Origin: Solwaraspora sp. WMMA2056
GTDB lineage: Bacteria > Actinomycetota > Actinomycetes > Mycobacteriales > Micromonosporaceae
NCBI RefSeq assembly: GCF_030345095.1
Contig: NZ_CP128360.1
Span: 5,146,001-5,210,000, forward strand
Reading direction: 5' to 3'
Length of the DNA: 64,000 nucleotides
Shown: positions 34,112 through 42,853 of the stretch, in pieces
Layout: the number at the start of each line of letters is the position of its first letter
Numbering within the stretch: position 1 is the first letter of the stretch
Program-made: the position numbers and the translations under genes
Notes under the pieces: model-generated
The model's database searches: none
Told to the model about the DNA's origin: nothing
What the model saw: only the letters and a program-made list of their open reading frames with translations

Positions 34112-34205
34112 CGGCTGCTGCGACCTCCTCGTACCATGCCGGTTCGCCTCGGCGGCGACCGGCTGCGCCGAGCGTACCGTCCGGGGTGTCGACTAGGCTC
34201 GCCTG

Positions 34206-35189
34206 GTGGACAAGCGTACGTTTCCGCGGCTGGGCCGCACAGCGGGTGTGATCGGTCTGGGCGCCTGGCAGCTCGGCGCGGACTGGGGGACGGTCAGCGA
34301 GGACGACGCGCTGGCGACGCTGACCTCCGCCGTCGACGCCGGCACCACGTTCCTGGACACCGCCGACGTGTACGGCGACGGGCGCAGCGAGCGGATCATC
34401 GGCCGGTTCCTGCGGGAGTCCGGGTCGGGCGAGCTGTTCGTCGCCACGAAGATGGGCCGTCGGGTGCCGCAGGAGCCGGCCGCGTACGTGCTGGACAACT
34501 TCCGGGCCTGGACCGACCGGTCGCGGGCCAACCTCGGCGTCGACACCCTCGACCTGGTCCAGCTGCACTGCCCGCCGACCGAGGTGCTGCACACCGACGC
34601 GGTCTACGACGCGCTGGACACCCTGGTGTCGGAGAAGCGCATCGCCGCGTACGGGGTGAGTGTGGAGACCGTCGACGAGGCGCTGGCCGCGATCGCCCGG
34701 CCGGGTGTCGCCAGCGTGCAGATCATCCTGAACGCGTTGCGGCTCAAACCGGTCGAGCGGGTGCTGCCGGCGGCGGCCGCCGCCGGGGTCGGCATCATCG
34801 CGCGGGTGCCGCTGGCCAGTGGCCTGCTCTCCGGCCGGTACGACGAGCAGACCCGGTTCGCCGCCGACGACCACCGCAACTTCAACCGCGACGGGGCGGC
34901 GTTCGACGTCGGTGAGACCTTCTCCGGCGTCGACTTCGGCACCGGGTTGGCGGCGGTCCGCCGGCTCGCGCCGCTCGTGCCGCAGCAGGCGACCATGGCG
35001 CAGTTCGCGTTGCGCTGGATCCTGGACCAGCCGGGCGTCACCGTGGTGATCCCCGGTGCCCGTAACCCGCAGCAGGCCCGCGACAACGCGGCGGCGGCCG
35101 GTCTGGCACCGCTGGACGAGGCGGCCCGGCAGGCCGTGGCGCAGGTCTACGACGAGCTGATCCGGCCGCAGGTGCACCACCGGTGGTGA
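34206..35189 (+). CDS. Aldo/keto reductase
   Basis: A 327-residue NADPH-dependent oxidoreductase of the aldo/keto reductase barrel fold. The catalytic tetrad is represented by Asp and Tyr in FLDTADVYGDG, Lys in FVATKMG and His in DLVQLHCP. Cofactor-binding C-terminal segment VTVVIPGARNPQQARDN is intact. Substrate is not predictable. The GTG start is 94 nt from the divergent deaminase start. The gene ends before a shared terminator with the cold-shock gene. Confidence 0.93.
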   Translation: MDKRTFPRLGRTAGVIGLGAWQLGADWGTVSEDDALATLTSAVDAGTTFLDTADVYGDGRSERIIGRFLRESGSGELFVATKMGRRVPQEPAAYVLDNFRAWTDRSRANLGVDTLDLVQLHCPPTEVLHTDAVYDALDTLVSEKRIAAYGVSVETVDEALAAIARPGVASVQIILNALRLKPVERVLPAAAAAGVGIIARVPLASGLLSGRYDEQTRFAADDHRNFNRDGAAFDVGETFSGVDFGTGLAAVRRLAPLVPQQATMAQFALRWILDQPGVTVVIPGARNPQQARDNAAAAGLAPLDEAARQAVAQVYDELIRPQVHHRW

Positions 35190-35265
35190 CAGCCGCGTCC
35201 TCGTGGGCCGCCCGGTCGCCGGCCGGTCGGCCCCACGAGGGCAGCACGCCCGGTGTCCGGTGACG

Positions 35266-35301
35266 GGAAAGCCCCGCGTCCGGTGCGGACACGGGGCTTC
35301 C
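35266..35301. terminator. Hairpin terminator between the aldo/keto reductase and cold-shock genes
   Basis: GAAAGCCCCGCGTCCG pairs with CGGACACGGGGCTTCC around a short loop, with one mismatch and one bulged A. It is 77 nt past the reductase stop and 63 nt past the convergent csp stop, so it can serve both. Confidence 0.7.
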
Positions 35302-35364
35302 TGTTGCACAAGCTTCCCGGGTAGAGCCGGGCCCAGCAGCCGACGTCGCGTCGGCGACTGAGGG

Positions 35365-35568
35365 TCAGATGGGGCGGACCTGCTCGGCCTGCGGGCCCTT
35401 CTGGCCCTGGGCGATCTCGAACTCCACCCGCTGGTTCTCCTCCAGCGTCCGGTAGCCGCTGGTCTGGATGGCCGAGAAGTGGACGAACACGTCAGCACCC
35501 CCGCCGTCGACGGTGATGAAGCCGAAGCCCTTGTCTGCGTTGAACCACTTCACGGTTCCCTGCGCCAT
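35365..35568 (-). CDS. Cold-shock protein (CspA family)
   Basis: A 67-residue single cold-shock domain with RNP1 (KGFGFIT) and RNP2 (VFVHFSAI), starting [18 protein letters not shown]. It binds single-stranded nucleic acids as an RNA chaperone. ATG 35568 has AAGGAGATA 3-10 nt upstream; the frame extends 11 codons further but includes the ribosome site. About 240 nt upstream are non-coding, room for a long leader of the kind cold-shock genes often have. Confidence 0.96.
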   Translation of the reverse strand: MAQGTVKWFNADKGFGFITVDGGGADVFVHFSAIQTSGYRTLEENQRVEFEIAQGQKGPQAEQVRPI

Positions 35569-35809
35569 GTGTATCTCCTTCTGAAACTGGCGGCCAAGCA
35601 CGCCGTGCGGCCGGTTGGCCGTTTTCGAGCAGCGGCGCCTGAGGTGGCCCCCGGTGAAGGAGGACTCTCAACCCACGCTGTCTCGCAACAGCGTGGACAG
35701 CAAACCACGTACGCAAAAACTTCGCACAGCCTACCTGACGAACGTCGCCGACATGTGACCTGAGACGCCGTTCACGCCCTCGTGGCGTGCGCAAATCCGG
35801 TCACCGTCG
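35569..35809 (-). promoter_or_regulatory. Upstream region of the cold-shock gene
   Basis: This 241-nt non-coding stretch precedes the csp gene on the minus strand. It is less GC-rich than average around 35680-35735 (ACCACGTACGCAAAAACTTC), a likely promoter zone. A 7-8-bp dyad lies near 35674-35699 (CACGCTG ... CAGCGTG). I cannot assign hexamers. Confidence 0.4.
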
Positions 35810-36082
35810 TCAGCCCGGCCAGCGGCCGGTCAACCGGCGGACACCGGTCGCTCCGCCCCGGTCGACGGCGGCCCGGACGACCGAGAAGATCGCCCCCTGC
35901 AGGGCCGCCGCAGCGAGCACTTCGCCCCAGCCCCGCTCCTCGTCGATCGCGCTGGGCGCGTCGTCGTCCCCGGCGGCGGCCTTCCACACCTGTCGGAAGA
36001 TCGCCCCGGCCAGGGCTCCGGCGGCCATTCCCAGAATCAGGCCCACCGGGCGGTAGGCCAGCTTGTTGACCGGCTTGCTCAC
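35810..36082 (-). CDS. DUF4235 membrane protein
   Basis: A 90-residue protein with two hydrophobic helices (YRPVGLILGMAAGALAGAIF; VLAAAALQGAIFSVVRAAV) separated by WKAAAGDDDAPSAIDEERGW, the plan of the DUF4235 family. The GTG start overlaps the DUF3618 stop by 4 nt. Third gene of a three-gene coupled operon (holin-X, DUF3618, DUF4235) frequent in actinobacteria and often considered part of envelope or stress physiology. Function is unknown. Confidence 0.88.
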   Translation of the reverse strand: MSKPVNKLAYRPVGLILGMAAGALAGAIFRQVWKAAAGDDDAPSAIDEERGWGEVLAAAALQGAIFSVVRAAVDRGGATGVRRLTGRWPG

Positions 36083-36405
36083 CGGCGCCTCCCTCGCATC
36101 GTCACCCACACCACGGCCACGCTGATCAGTACGCCGGCCACCGCCACCGCCGGCAGCGCGCCGCGCGATCCCAGGTGGCGTACGTCCAGGCCGGTGCGGC
36201 GTACGTCGACCAGTACCTGGTCGGCCCGGTCCCGCAGCCGACGCCGGGTCCGCGCGGCACCGACGCGCACCCGGCTCTTGACGTCCGTCTTGGCGGCCAG
36301 TGCCTGGACGGTCTGCCCGAGCTCGGCCCGGGTCCGTCGGATGTCGGCCCGCAGCAGGTCCAGGTCACCGCTGCCGTTGCCCGATCTGCCGTTGTGCGAG
36401 GTCAC
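36079..36405 (-). CDS. DUF3618 membrane protein
   Basis: A 108-residue protein. The signature DIRRTRAELGQTVQALAAK followed by TDVKSRVR is DUF3618; a helical basic region and one C-terminal transmembrane helix (ALPAVAVAGVLISVAVVWV) complete it. The GTG start overlaps the preceding gene's stop by 4 nt, and its own stop overlaps the next start. The upstream frame to 36579 lies inside the holin-X gene and is not used. Confidence 0.9.
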   Translation of the reverse strand: MTSHNGRSGNGSGDLDLLRADIRRTRAELGQTVQALAAKTDVKSRVRVGAARTRRRLRDRADQVLVDVRRTGLDVRHLGSRGALPAVAVAGVLISVAVVWVTMRGRRR

Positions 36406-36824
36406 GACTGCCGCCCCCGCTTCATGGCCGCGCCGACCACGGTCATGTCGGCGCGCAGACTGTCCGCCGTCGCGGTCGGTACCGGCGGGGCCGCCTGCCG
36501 GACCTGACGCCGGCCGGCCAGTGCCAGTCCACCGGCCACCGCGAAGAGCAGCACCGCCACGACCAACGCCGCTACCCACGGCGGCCAGGCCTGGCCGAGC
36601 AGCAGAACGGCCGCGGCGATCAACGTGCCGAGGCCGTACAGGGCCACGACACCGCCGCCGCCGAACAGGCCGATGCCCTTTCCGGCGTGTTTGCCTTTCT
36701 CGGTCAGTTCCGCCCGGGCCAGCGCGAGCTCGTCACGGACCAGCCGCGATATCTGCTCACCTGCCTGTTGCACGAGTTCCGCGGTGGACTGCTCGGCGGG
36801 TGGCCGGTGCAAGACGTCGGCCAT
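36402..36824 (-). CDS. Actinobacterial holin-X / DUF1469-type membrane protein
   Basis: A 140-residue protein with an amphipathic N-terminal helix (LVQQAGEQISRLVRDELALA), two transmembrane helices (about 52-75 and 82-105), and a soluble tail. RAELTEKGKHAGKG and the two-helix plan match the putative actinobacterial holin-X family. The holin label is historical; nothing phage-like is near. It is the first gene of the three-gene coupled operon, with a ribosome site GGAGGCACC upstream of ATG 36824. Confidence 0.88.
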   Translation of the reverse strand: MADVLHRPPAEQSTAELVQQAGEQISRLVRDELALARAELTEKGKHAGKGIGLFGGGGVVALYGLGTLIAAAVLLLGQAWPPWVAALVVAVLLFAVAGGLALAGRRQVRQAAPPVPTATADSLRADMTVVGAAMKRGRQS

Positions 36825-36874
36825 GGTGCCTCCTTTCCCGCTGTTCGCCGCTGTATGCCCGGCCCGGGACCAGA

Positions 36875-38128
36875 TCAATCCTGTCGCTGCGGATCCGGGC
36901 CGGTGGAATCGTCCGGGCCGACGAAGACCGAGGCCCGGGCCTCGCCGTCGGCACCGCCGCCGAACAGCCGGGCGTCGTCTGGTGGCTCGGCGTCCAGGGC
37001 GGGCCGTACGCGGCCCCGGCCGACCCGGTCGCGGCCGCCTCGGTCGCGGGCGGCGGCGGCCGGCGGACGCAGGTCCAGCCAGTCGGACAGGCCGTTGCCG
37101 TCGCCGACCTCGGCCCGCCAGCGGGGCAACGCGGTCGGCCGCTGGTCGCGGACCCACCGGACCAGATGTTCGCGGACCAGGCAGCGCAGATCCCACAGGC
37201 TCGGTGAGTCGGCCGCGCTGACCAGGGCACGCAGCCGCACCGTGCCGCCCGTCGCGTCGGTCACCTGCAGCACGCAGACCCGGCCGTCCCACAGCTCGGA
37301 TGATTCGACCAGGCGACGCAGCTCCTCGCGCATCACCTGCACCGGAACCGACCAGTCCAGGTCGAACTCGGCGGTGCCCAGCACCGCCGCCCGGGTCCGG
37401 GTCCAATTCTGGAAGGGGCGGGTGGTGAAGTACGAGGTCGGCAGGATGAGCCGGCGGTCGTCCCAGATGTGCACCACGACGTAGCTGAGGGTGAGCTCCT
37501 CGATCCGGCCCCACTCGCCCTCCACGACGACGACGTCGTCGATGCGCACCGCGTCGCTGAAGGCCAGTTGCAGGCCGGCGATGACGTTGCCGAGCACGCT
37601 CTGCGCGGCGAGCGCGGCCACCACGCCGATGACCCCGGCGGAGGCGAGCAGGCTGGCACCGACGCCCCGGACGGCGGGGAAGGTCATCAGCATCACGCCG
37701 ATGGTCAGCACCACGATCACCGCGATGGTGACCCGGCGCAGCATCACCACCTGGGTGTGCAGCCGCCGGGCGTGCCGGTTGTCGGGCACGTCGGTGCGGA
37801 ACCGGGCCAGCGTGGTGTCCTCCAGGGCCAGCAGCAGTGCCCCGACCAGCCAGGCACACGAGGCGATGGTCGCCAGCACCAGCAGGTGCAACGTGGTCCG
37901 CCGCCAGGGTTCGCCGACGGCGTACCCGGTGGAGAACCGCACCGCGAACTGGACCGCGGCGACGGTCGCCGCCACCAGTAGGGGCCGGTGGGCGTGGGTG
38001 GCGAGCTCGGCGAGCAGCACCGAGCGCCGGCCGAGCCGGCGTACGACCCGGTGACCGATGGCCACCAGTCCGACCGCCAGCAGGGCCGATCCGACGGTCA
38101 CTGTCGCCGTCACCACAACCGGATGCAC
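36875..38128 (-). CDS. Mechanosensitive ion channel of the MscS family
   Basis: A 417-residue membrane protein with about four N-terminal helices, then the pore-lining helix and beta domain of MscS: AALAAQSVLGNVIAGLQLAF, DAVRIDDVVVVEGEWGRIEE. The cytoplasmic domain includes LILPTSYFTTRPFQNWTR. The last 70 residues are hydrophilic and Arg/Asp-rich. MscS channels open on membrane tension and release solutes in hypo-osmotic shock. GTG 38128 follows GGAGGGAG. The adjacent envelope-stress operon starts 50 nt downstream. Confidence 0.92.
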   Translation of the reverse strand: MHPVVVTATVTVGSALLAVGLVAIGHRVVRRLGRRSVLLAELATHAHRPLLVAATVAAVQFAVRFSTGYAVGEPWRRTTLHLLVLATIASCAWLVGALLLALEDTTLARFRTDVPDNRHARRLHTQVVMLRRVTIAVIVVLTIGVMLMTFPAVRGVGASLLASAGVIGVVAALAAQSVLGNVIAGLQLAFSDAVRIDDVVVVEGEWGRIEELTLSYVVVHIWDDRRLILPTSYFTTRPFQNWTRTRAAVLGTAEFDLDWSVPVQVMREELRRLVESSELWDGRVCVLQVTDATGGTVRLRALVSAADSPSLWDLRCLVREHLVRWVRDQRPTALPRWRAEVGDGNGLSDWLDLRPPAAAARDRGGRDRVGRGRVRPALDAEPPDDARLFGGGADGEARASVFVGPDDSTGPDPQRQD

Positions 38129-38152
38129 GAATTTCTCCCTCCATCGCGCGAA

Positions 38153-38186
38153 CGATCGCCACCGGCTGCGCAGCCGGTGGCGATCG
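38153..38186. repeat. Perfect 34-bp palindrome without a spacer
   Basis: CGATCGCCACCGGCTGC at 38153-38169 is immediately followed by its exact reverse complement. It lies between two minus-strand genes, 25 nt upstream of the channel start. The nearby 38180-38245 stretch contains further GCGATC/CGATCG words. It may be the terminator of the upstream DUF1206 gene or a palindromic repeat element. Confidence 0.7.
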
Positions 38187-38317
38187 GCGTACGGGCGATC
38201 GGTCGGCGGCCGGGGACGATCGCGCGATTTGCGATCTTTGGCAGCGAAATGCCAAGGATGCCGGGAGTGTCGCCGGACCGCCAGGCGGGGCCACCAGTCA
38301 GTGACCGGTCACACGTC

Positions 38318-39139
38318 TCAGACCTTGCGGTAGCGGGACTGGGCGAAGCAGTAGACACCGAACGCCGCGAAGCCGGCCGCCACCAGGCAGAGCAGCAGCG
38401 TGCCGAACGCCTGCTCCCGCAGCGTGTGCAGCGCCGCGTCCAGGCCCCGGGCCCGCTCGGGTGCGTACTGCACAGCGGCGACGACCACCAGCACCCCGGC
38501 GGTGCCGTACGCGACACCCTTGGCGACGTATCCGACCATACCCAGCCGGCAGATCACCCGGCGTGCCTTCGCACTCATCTGCCCGGTCCGCAGGTGCTTG
38601 GTGAAGCGCTGGGTGATCCCGTTGACCGCCATGCCGATCCCGATGCCGACCAGCACCACACCGGCGGCACCGACGAGCCACCGGCCACCCGGCTCGGCCA
38701 TCACCCGTGCGCTCATCGCCTGCTGCTGCCCGGCGGTGTCCGCGTTGGCGTCCCGGAACACCTGCACGGCGGTCCAGGCGAAGGAGAGATAGACCGCCGT
38801 ACGCCCGGCGGAGAGCACCCGCTCGACGACCCGGTCGCGGCCCTGCTCCGCGCGGTGCCCGACCGCGGCCTCGATCCCCTGCCAGAGCGCCATCGCGGCC
38901 AGCCCCACCGCGACCGCGATCAGCAGCACGGTGCCCAACGGCTGCTGGGCGAGCGTCCGCAGGGCACCGGACTGGTCGCCGTCGGCAGCGGAGCGTCCGA
39001 AGGCGATCTGCAGTGCGAGCCAGGCCACCAGCAGGTGGACGACTCCGTATCCAATGAATCCGACTCTGGCCAGCGTCTCCAGCCAGCGGCTCTCGCCAAC
39101 CTGGTGGGCGGTGCGTCGGGCGTCGCGGGTGTTCGGCAT
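38318..39139 (-). CDS. DUF1206 membrane protein
   Basis: A 273-residue protein with six predicted transmembrane helices arranged as three related pairs, each beginning ARVGFIGYGVVHLLVAWLAL, GRTAVYLSFAWTAVQVF or CRLGMVGYVAKGVAYGTAG. This internal threefold repeat is DUF1206. The role is unknown. ATG 39139 is well placed behind no strong ribosome site. It is followed downstream by the perfect palindrome at 38153. Confidence 0.9.
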   Translation of the reverse strand: MPNTRDARRTAHQVGESRWLETLARVGFIGYGVVHLLVAWLALQIAFGRSAADGDQSGALRTLAQQPLGTVLLIAVAVGLAAMALWQGIEAAVGHRAEQGRDRVVERVLSAGRTAVYLSFAWTAVQVFRDANADTAGQQQAMSARVMAEPGGRWLVGAAGVVLVGIGIGMAVNGITQRFTKHLRTGQMSAKARRVICRLGMVGYVAKGVAYGTAGVLVVVAAVQYAPERARGLDAALHTLREQAFGTLLLCLVAAGFAAFGVYCFAQSRYRKV

Positions 39140-39217
39140 GGCCGCTTCAATGACCGGTACCGACCACCGTCAAACCTGCGGGTCGGCGACCGCACCGGCC
39201 CGCAGGAGATCGTCAGG

Positions 39218-39658
39218 TCACTGCCGGGCGACCCGGACCACCACCTGGGAGTCGGTGACCTGCTCCAGGGTGACGGCCATCCCGCCGACCTCGGTCGCCT
39301 GCTGACCCGTGGTCAGGGTCACCTGCTCGCCGGCCACCTCGACGGTCACCCGGTCGCCCTCGGCTCCGATCAGCTTGGCCTCGATGCCGAGGAAACTGGC
39401 GCTGGCCTCGACGCCCCGGTCGAAGGTCACCGTGCAGGCGTCCAGCCCGCAGTCGGTGCTGGCACCCTCGGAGCTGCAGCCGGCGAGCACCGCGGCACCG
39501 AGCATCAGCCCGGCGAACGAGGCCGCGAGCCGACCGGCCCGGCGACGGCCAGCTGTCGGGACGGCCAGGGCGGACCGGGTCGGGTCGGTCATGGCGGCCG
39601 GGTCGGCGGTGGCGGTGGGCAGGCCGGCGGCGGCCGGCGGCAGGGGGGCGTTCGTCAC
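39218..39658 (-). CDS. Putative lipoprotein
   Basis: A protein of up to 146 residues. After about 40 N-terminal residues comes a signal-like segment with basic GRRRAGR, hydrophobic LAASFAGLMLGAAVLAGC and a textbook lipobox LAGC, then a beta-rich domain with LDACTVTFDRGVEASASFLG and VEVAGEQVTLTTGQQATEVG. The start is uncertain: GTG 39658 has GGGAGCT close upstream but gives a long pre-signal region; ATG 39592 gives a more usual signal but lacks a ribosome site. Function is unknown. Confidence 0.75.
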   Translation of the reverse strand: MTNAPLPPAAAGLPTATADPAAMTDPTRSALAVPTAGRRRAGRLAASFAGLMLGAAVLAGCSSEGASTDCGLDACTVTFDRGVEASASFLGIEAKLIGAEGDRVTVEVAGEQVTLTTGQQATEVGGMAVTLEQVTDSQVVVRVARQ

Positions 39659-39814
39659 AGCTCCCAGGGTACCGGGACAAGGCGAAGCAATCGGCGCGTC
39701 GGACGCGCAACGGGCCGGATAGGCTCGACGGGCGACGACCGGCCGGCGCAGGTGTCGGCCGGCCCGTGGTCGATGACGTCGACGGCCGTCCACCGGCCAA
39801 GGAGGTGCCTGACG

Positions 39815-40099
39815 TTGACCGTGCTGGTGCAGGACGACCCCGCACGCCACCGGTTCGAGATCCTGATCGACGACGCGCTGGCCGGGTTCGCGGCGTACCG
39901 GCTCACGCCGGGGACGGTGACCGTGACGCACACCGAGATCGACCCCGCCCATCGCGGCAAGGGCGCCGGCGACGCGCTCGCCCACGGGATGCTCAGCCAG
40001 ATCCGCGAACGGGATGAACAGGTGGTGCCGCAGTGCCCGTTCATCGCCGCCTACATCGACCGGCATCCGGAGTTCGCGTCGCTGGTCGCCGGTGACTGA
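39815..40099 (+). CDS. GNAT-like N-acetyltransferase of the YidJ/Yjdj type
   Basis: A 94-residue small acetyltransferase-fold protein. The acetyl-CoA loop appears as HRGKGAGDALAHGML, and the C-terminus CPFIAAYIDRHPEFASLV is typical of the short GNAT group. The start is taken as TTG 39815, 9 nt after GGAGG; GTG 39821 is the alternative. The last 8 nt overlap the next gene's start. The acceptor substrate is unknown. Confidence 0.85.
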   Translation: MTVLVQDDPARHRFEILIDDALAGFAAYRLTPGTVTVTHTEIDPAHRGKGAGDALAHGMLSQIRERDEQVVPQCPFIAAYIDRHPEFASLVAGD

Positions 40100-41186
40100 C
40101 CGGCCCCGCTCCCGGCCGCTGCGGGCGGTGGCGGCGCTGGCCGCCGTGGCGGTACTGACCGCGGCGGTGATCGCGGTCGGCGGCCGGCTCGGCTGGTTCA
40201 GCGACCCGACGATATCCGGCGCGCCCGAGGCACCCGCCGAGGTGGAGGTGGTCGCGAGCGGTCTGGCCGCGCCGTGGGACCTGGCGTTCCTGCCGGACGG
40301 CAGCGCACTGGTCACCGAACGGGACAGCACCCGGCTACTCGTCGTCGATCAGCAGGGCACCGTCCGGGAGCTCACCCGGATCAGCGACGCCGTCGCCGGC
40401 GGCGAGGGCGGGCTGCTCGGGGTCGCGGTCTCCGCGCGGCACGCCGACGACCGCTGGGTGTACCTCTACTACACGACCGCGACCGACAACCGGATCGTCC
40501 GGCTGCGGCTGGCCGCCGACGGTACGGCCGGCGCGCCGGAGCCGGTCCTCACCGGAATCCCCCGGGCGGCGACACACAACGGCGGGCGACTCGCCTTCGG
40601 ACCCGACGGGATGCTGTACGCCGGAACCGGGGACGCCGGGCAGCGGGGTGCCGCCCAGGATCCGGCCAGCCTGGCCGGCAAGATCCTACGGATCGCCCCG
40701 GACGGCACGCCACCACCGGACAATCCGTTCCCCGACTCACCGGTGTTCAGCCTCGGCCACCGCAACGTCCAGGGGTTGGACTGGGGTACGGACGGCCAGC
40801 TGTACGCCAGCGAGTTCGGCCAGAACCGCCACGACGAGCTGAACCTGATCACTCCCGGCGGCAACTACGGCTGGCCGGACGCCGAGGGTGTCGCCGAGTT
40901 GGCGCAGTTCGTCGACCCGGTCGCGACCTGGTCGCCCCGGGACGCCTCACCCAGCGGCCTGGCGTTCCACCAGGGCAAGCTCTGGCTGGCCTGCCTACGC
41001 GGCCAACGGCTGTACCGGGTGAACCCGGACGGCACCGGCGCCGAGACGCTGCTGCGCGGCGACTACGGCCGGCTGCGGCACGCCGCCGTCGCGCCCGACG
41101 GCACCCTGTGGGTGTTGACGTCCAACCGGGACGGCCGGGGTGATCCGGACGCCGACGACGACCGGATCCTGCGGGTCACCGGCTGA
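40092..41186 (+). CDS. PQQ-dependent sugar dehydrogenase-like (glucose/sorbosone dehydrogenase family) protein
   Basis: A 364-residue exported six-bladed beta-propeller. An N-terminal hydrophobic segment (about 10-30, AVAALAAVAVLTAAVIAVGG) anchors or exports it. Blade motifs LAAPWDLAFLPDGSALVTER, GGEGGLLGVAV, HNGGRLAFGPDGMLYAGTGD and GHRNVQGLDW are those of soluble aldose/sorbosone dehydrogenases, which use pyrroloquinoline quinone. GTG 40092 overlaps the upstream gene's stop by 8 nt, so the two are coupled. The convergent GH3 gene overlaps its 3' end by 11 nt. Confidence 0.9.
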   Translation: MTDRPRSRPLRAVAALAAVAVLTAAVIAVGGRLGWFSDPTISGAPEAPAEVEVVASGLAAPWDLAFLPDGSALVTERDSTRLLVVDQQGTVRELTRISDAVAGGEGGLLGVAVSARHADDRWVYLYYTTATDNRIVRLRLAADGTAGAPEPVLTGIPRAATHNGGRLAFGPDGMLYAGTGDAGQRGAAQDPASLAGKILRIAPDGTPPPDNPFPDSPVFSLGHRNVQGLDWGTDGQLYASEFGQNRHDELNLITPGGNYGWPDAEGVAELAQFVDPVATWSPRDASPSGLAFHQGKLWLACLRGQRLYRVNPDGTGAETLLRGDYGRLRHAAVAPDGTLWVLTSNRDGRGDPDADDDRILRVTG

Positions 41187-41215
41187 CCACCGGCCGGGTC
41201 ACCGGCTGACCACCG
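41172..41215. repeat. Tandem duplication (23-bp period) spanning two convergent stop codons
   Basis: CGGGTCACCGGCTGACCACC begins at 41172 and again at 41195. The first copy contains the stop of the sugar dehydrogenase gene and overlaps the stop of the GH3 gene; the duplication extends the GH3 protein's C-terminus. Confidence 0.8.
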
Positions 41216-42792
41216 CCGGCGGTCGACAGACCGTCGCGGCCTCGCCGGCCGACCAGCAGCTCGGCGGCGGCCTCGGCGTTGGCCCGGCTCGCCCCGTAGG
41301 TGGCCAGGTGGGTGCCGCCGACGACCCGTACCGGCACGCCCATCTCGACGACGACAGCGTCGGGGCGCACCGCCAGCGCCTGCTCGACCGCCGTTGCCAT
41401 CCACTGGTGGCGGTGCAGGTCCCGGACGACCAGGACGACGGTACGGTCGCGGGCCGCGGCAAGGACCGCAGCCAGCCGGGCCGTCGGGTCGCCGGCTGTT
41501 GGCAGGCCGCCGGTTGTGGGCGTGTCGAGGTCGGCGGCCGTCAGCCGTACGGTGACCGTGTCGGGGCGCAGCGCGGTCATCGCCGGGCCGAGTCCCCACG
41601 GGGTCTGCGTACCGGAGGCGATGTTGTGCGGGGGCGCGAACTCGACCACGTGGGCGGGCCGGGTCAGCGGCAGCGGCGTCGCGGTCCGCAGCCGCAGGGC
41701 CCGGCGGGCGGCGACCAGCCCGACCCCGGCACCGTCCGGTGCGCCGCCGGCGGTCGGCACGGCGCTGTCGACGGTCGGCACGCCGGGCGGCCGAAGGGTC
41801 CAATCGGCCAGCCGGGCGATCCGTTCACTCGCCTCGGCCAGCCGGCACACCGGCAGCACTCCGGTCACGACCGCGTCGACGATCGCGTCGCGCAGCAGCC
41901 GGACCGTCGCCTCGTCGGAGTGTTCCCCTCCGACGCAGACCGCGTCGACCCCGGCGGCGAGCGCCCGTACGGTGGCCCCGCCGAGGCCGTAGCGGCCGGT
42001 CACGGCCCGCATCTCGATGCCGTCGGTGATCACCGCGCCGGTGAAGCCGAGCTCCCCCCGGAGCAGGTCGACCAGGACGGGACGGCTCAGCGTGGCCGGG
42101 TACCCCGGGTCGATCGCCGGCACCGACAGGTGGCCGGTCATCACCGTGGCGGTGCCCGCCGCGATCGCCGCCCGGAACGGGGCGAGTTCGACGGCGTCCA
42201 ACCGGACCCGGTCGGCGTCGATGCGGGGCAGGTCCAGATGCGAGTCGACGCTGGTGTCGCCGTGCCCTGGGAAGTGTTTGGCGCAGGCGGCGACCCCGGC
42301 GGACTGCAGGCCACGGATCCACGCGGCGGTGTGCCGGGCGACCAGGTCGGGGTCGTCGCCGAAGGCCCGGACGCCGATCACCGGGTTGTCCGGGTTGGAG
42401 TTGACGTCGGCGACCGGGGCGTAGTTGAGCGTGATCCCGGCCCCGGCCAGTTCCCGGCCGAGGTCCCGGGCCACCCGCTCGGTCAGCGCCGGGTCGTCCA
42501 CCGCGCCGAGCGCCAGGTTGCCGGGCCGGGAGCTGCCGGTGCCGGATTCGAGCCGGGTCACGTCGCCGGCCTCCTCGTCGATGGCGACCAGCAGGTCAGG
42601 TCGTTCGGCCCGCAACGCCGAGGTGAGGGCGGCGACCTGCGCGGCGTCGCGCACGTTGCGGTCGAACAGCACCACCGCGCCGAGCCCGTCGGCGGTCCAG
42701 CGCCGCACCCAGTCCGGCACGCTGGTGCCGACGAAGCCGGGTTGCAGTACGGCGGCCGCCATCCGCCGCAGACTGGGACTGGAGTCGACCAT
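41176..42792 (-). CDS. GH3 beta-N-acetylhexosaminidase-like protein
   Basis: A 538-residue glycoside hydrolase family 3 enzyme with the NagZ-type motif KHFPGHGDT (172-180), carrying the catalytic His-Asp dyad, and the nucleophile region ITDGIEM (Asp 257). NagZ-like enzymes release N-acetylglucosamine from muropeptides or chitin fragments. An extra C-terminal (alpha/beta) domain of about 200 residues is present, making it the long two-domain form. There is no signal peptide, so action on recycled or imported sugars is likely. An AT-rich dyad lies 62 nt upstream of ATG 42792. Confidence 0.9.
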   Translation of the reverse strand: MVDSSPSLRRMAAAVLQPGFVGTSVPDWVRRWTADGLGAVVLFDRNVRDAAQVAALTSALRAERPDLLVAIDEEAGDVTRLESGTGSSRPGNLALGAVDDPALTERVARDLGRELAGAGITLNYAPVADVNSNPDNPVIGVRAFGDDPDLVARHTAAWIRGLQSAGVAACAKHFPGHGDTSVDSHLDLPRIDADRVRLDAVELAPFRAAIAAGTATVMTGHLSVPAIDPGYPATLSRPVLVDLLRGELGFTGAVITDGIEMRAVTGRYGLGGATVRALAAGVDAVCVGGEHSDEATVRLLRDAIVDAVVTGVLPVCRLAEASERIARLADWTLRPPGVPTVDSAVPTAGGAPDGAGVGLVAARRALRLRTATPLPLTRPAHVVEFAPPHNIASGTQTPWGLGPAMTALRPDTVTVRLTAADLDTPTTGGLPTAGDPTARLAAVLAAARDRTVVLVVRDLHRHQWMATAVEQALAVRPDAVVVEMGVPVRVVGGTHLATYGASRANAEAAAELLVGRRGRDGLSTAGGGQPVTRPVVSR

Positions 42793-42853
42793 GCGGCGTG
42801 GACCCTTTCGCGACGGTGGGAGCAGCCATGGTCACACCCGGCGATCAGTTCAG

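Noticed and set aside
36402-36824. Prophage signal from a holin-like protein, together with the M15-like peptidase at 58761
   Set aside because: The two genes are far apart, have no phage structural neighbours, and holin-X is a common chromosomal actinobacterial family.
37988-39814. Long plus-strand open frame upstream of the acetyltransferase gene
   Set aside because: Only the last 95 codons are protein-like; the rest is antisense to the channel and DUF1206 genes and lacks a ribosome site.
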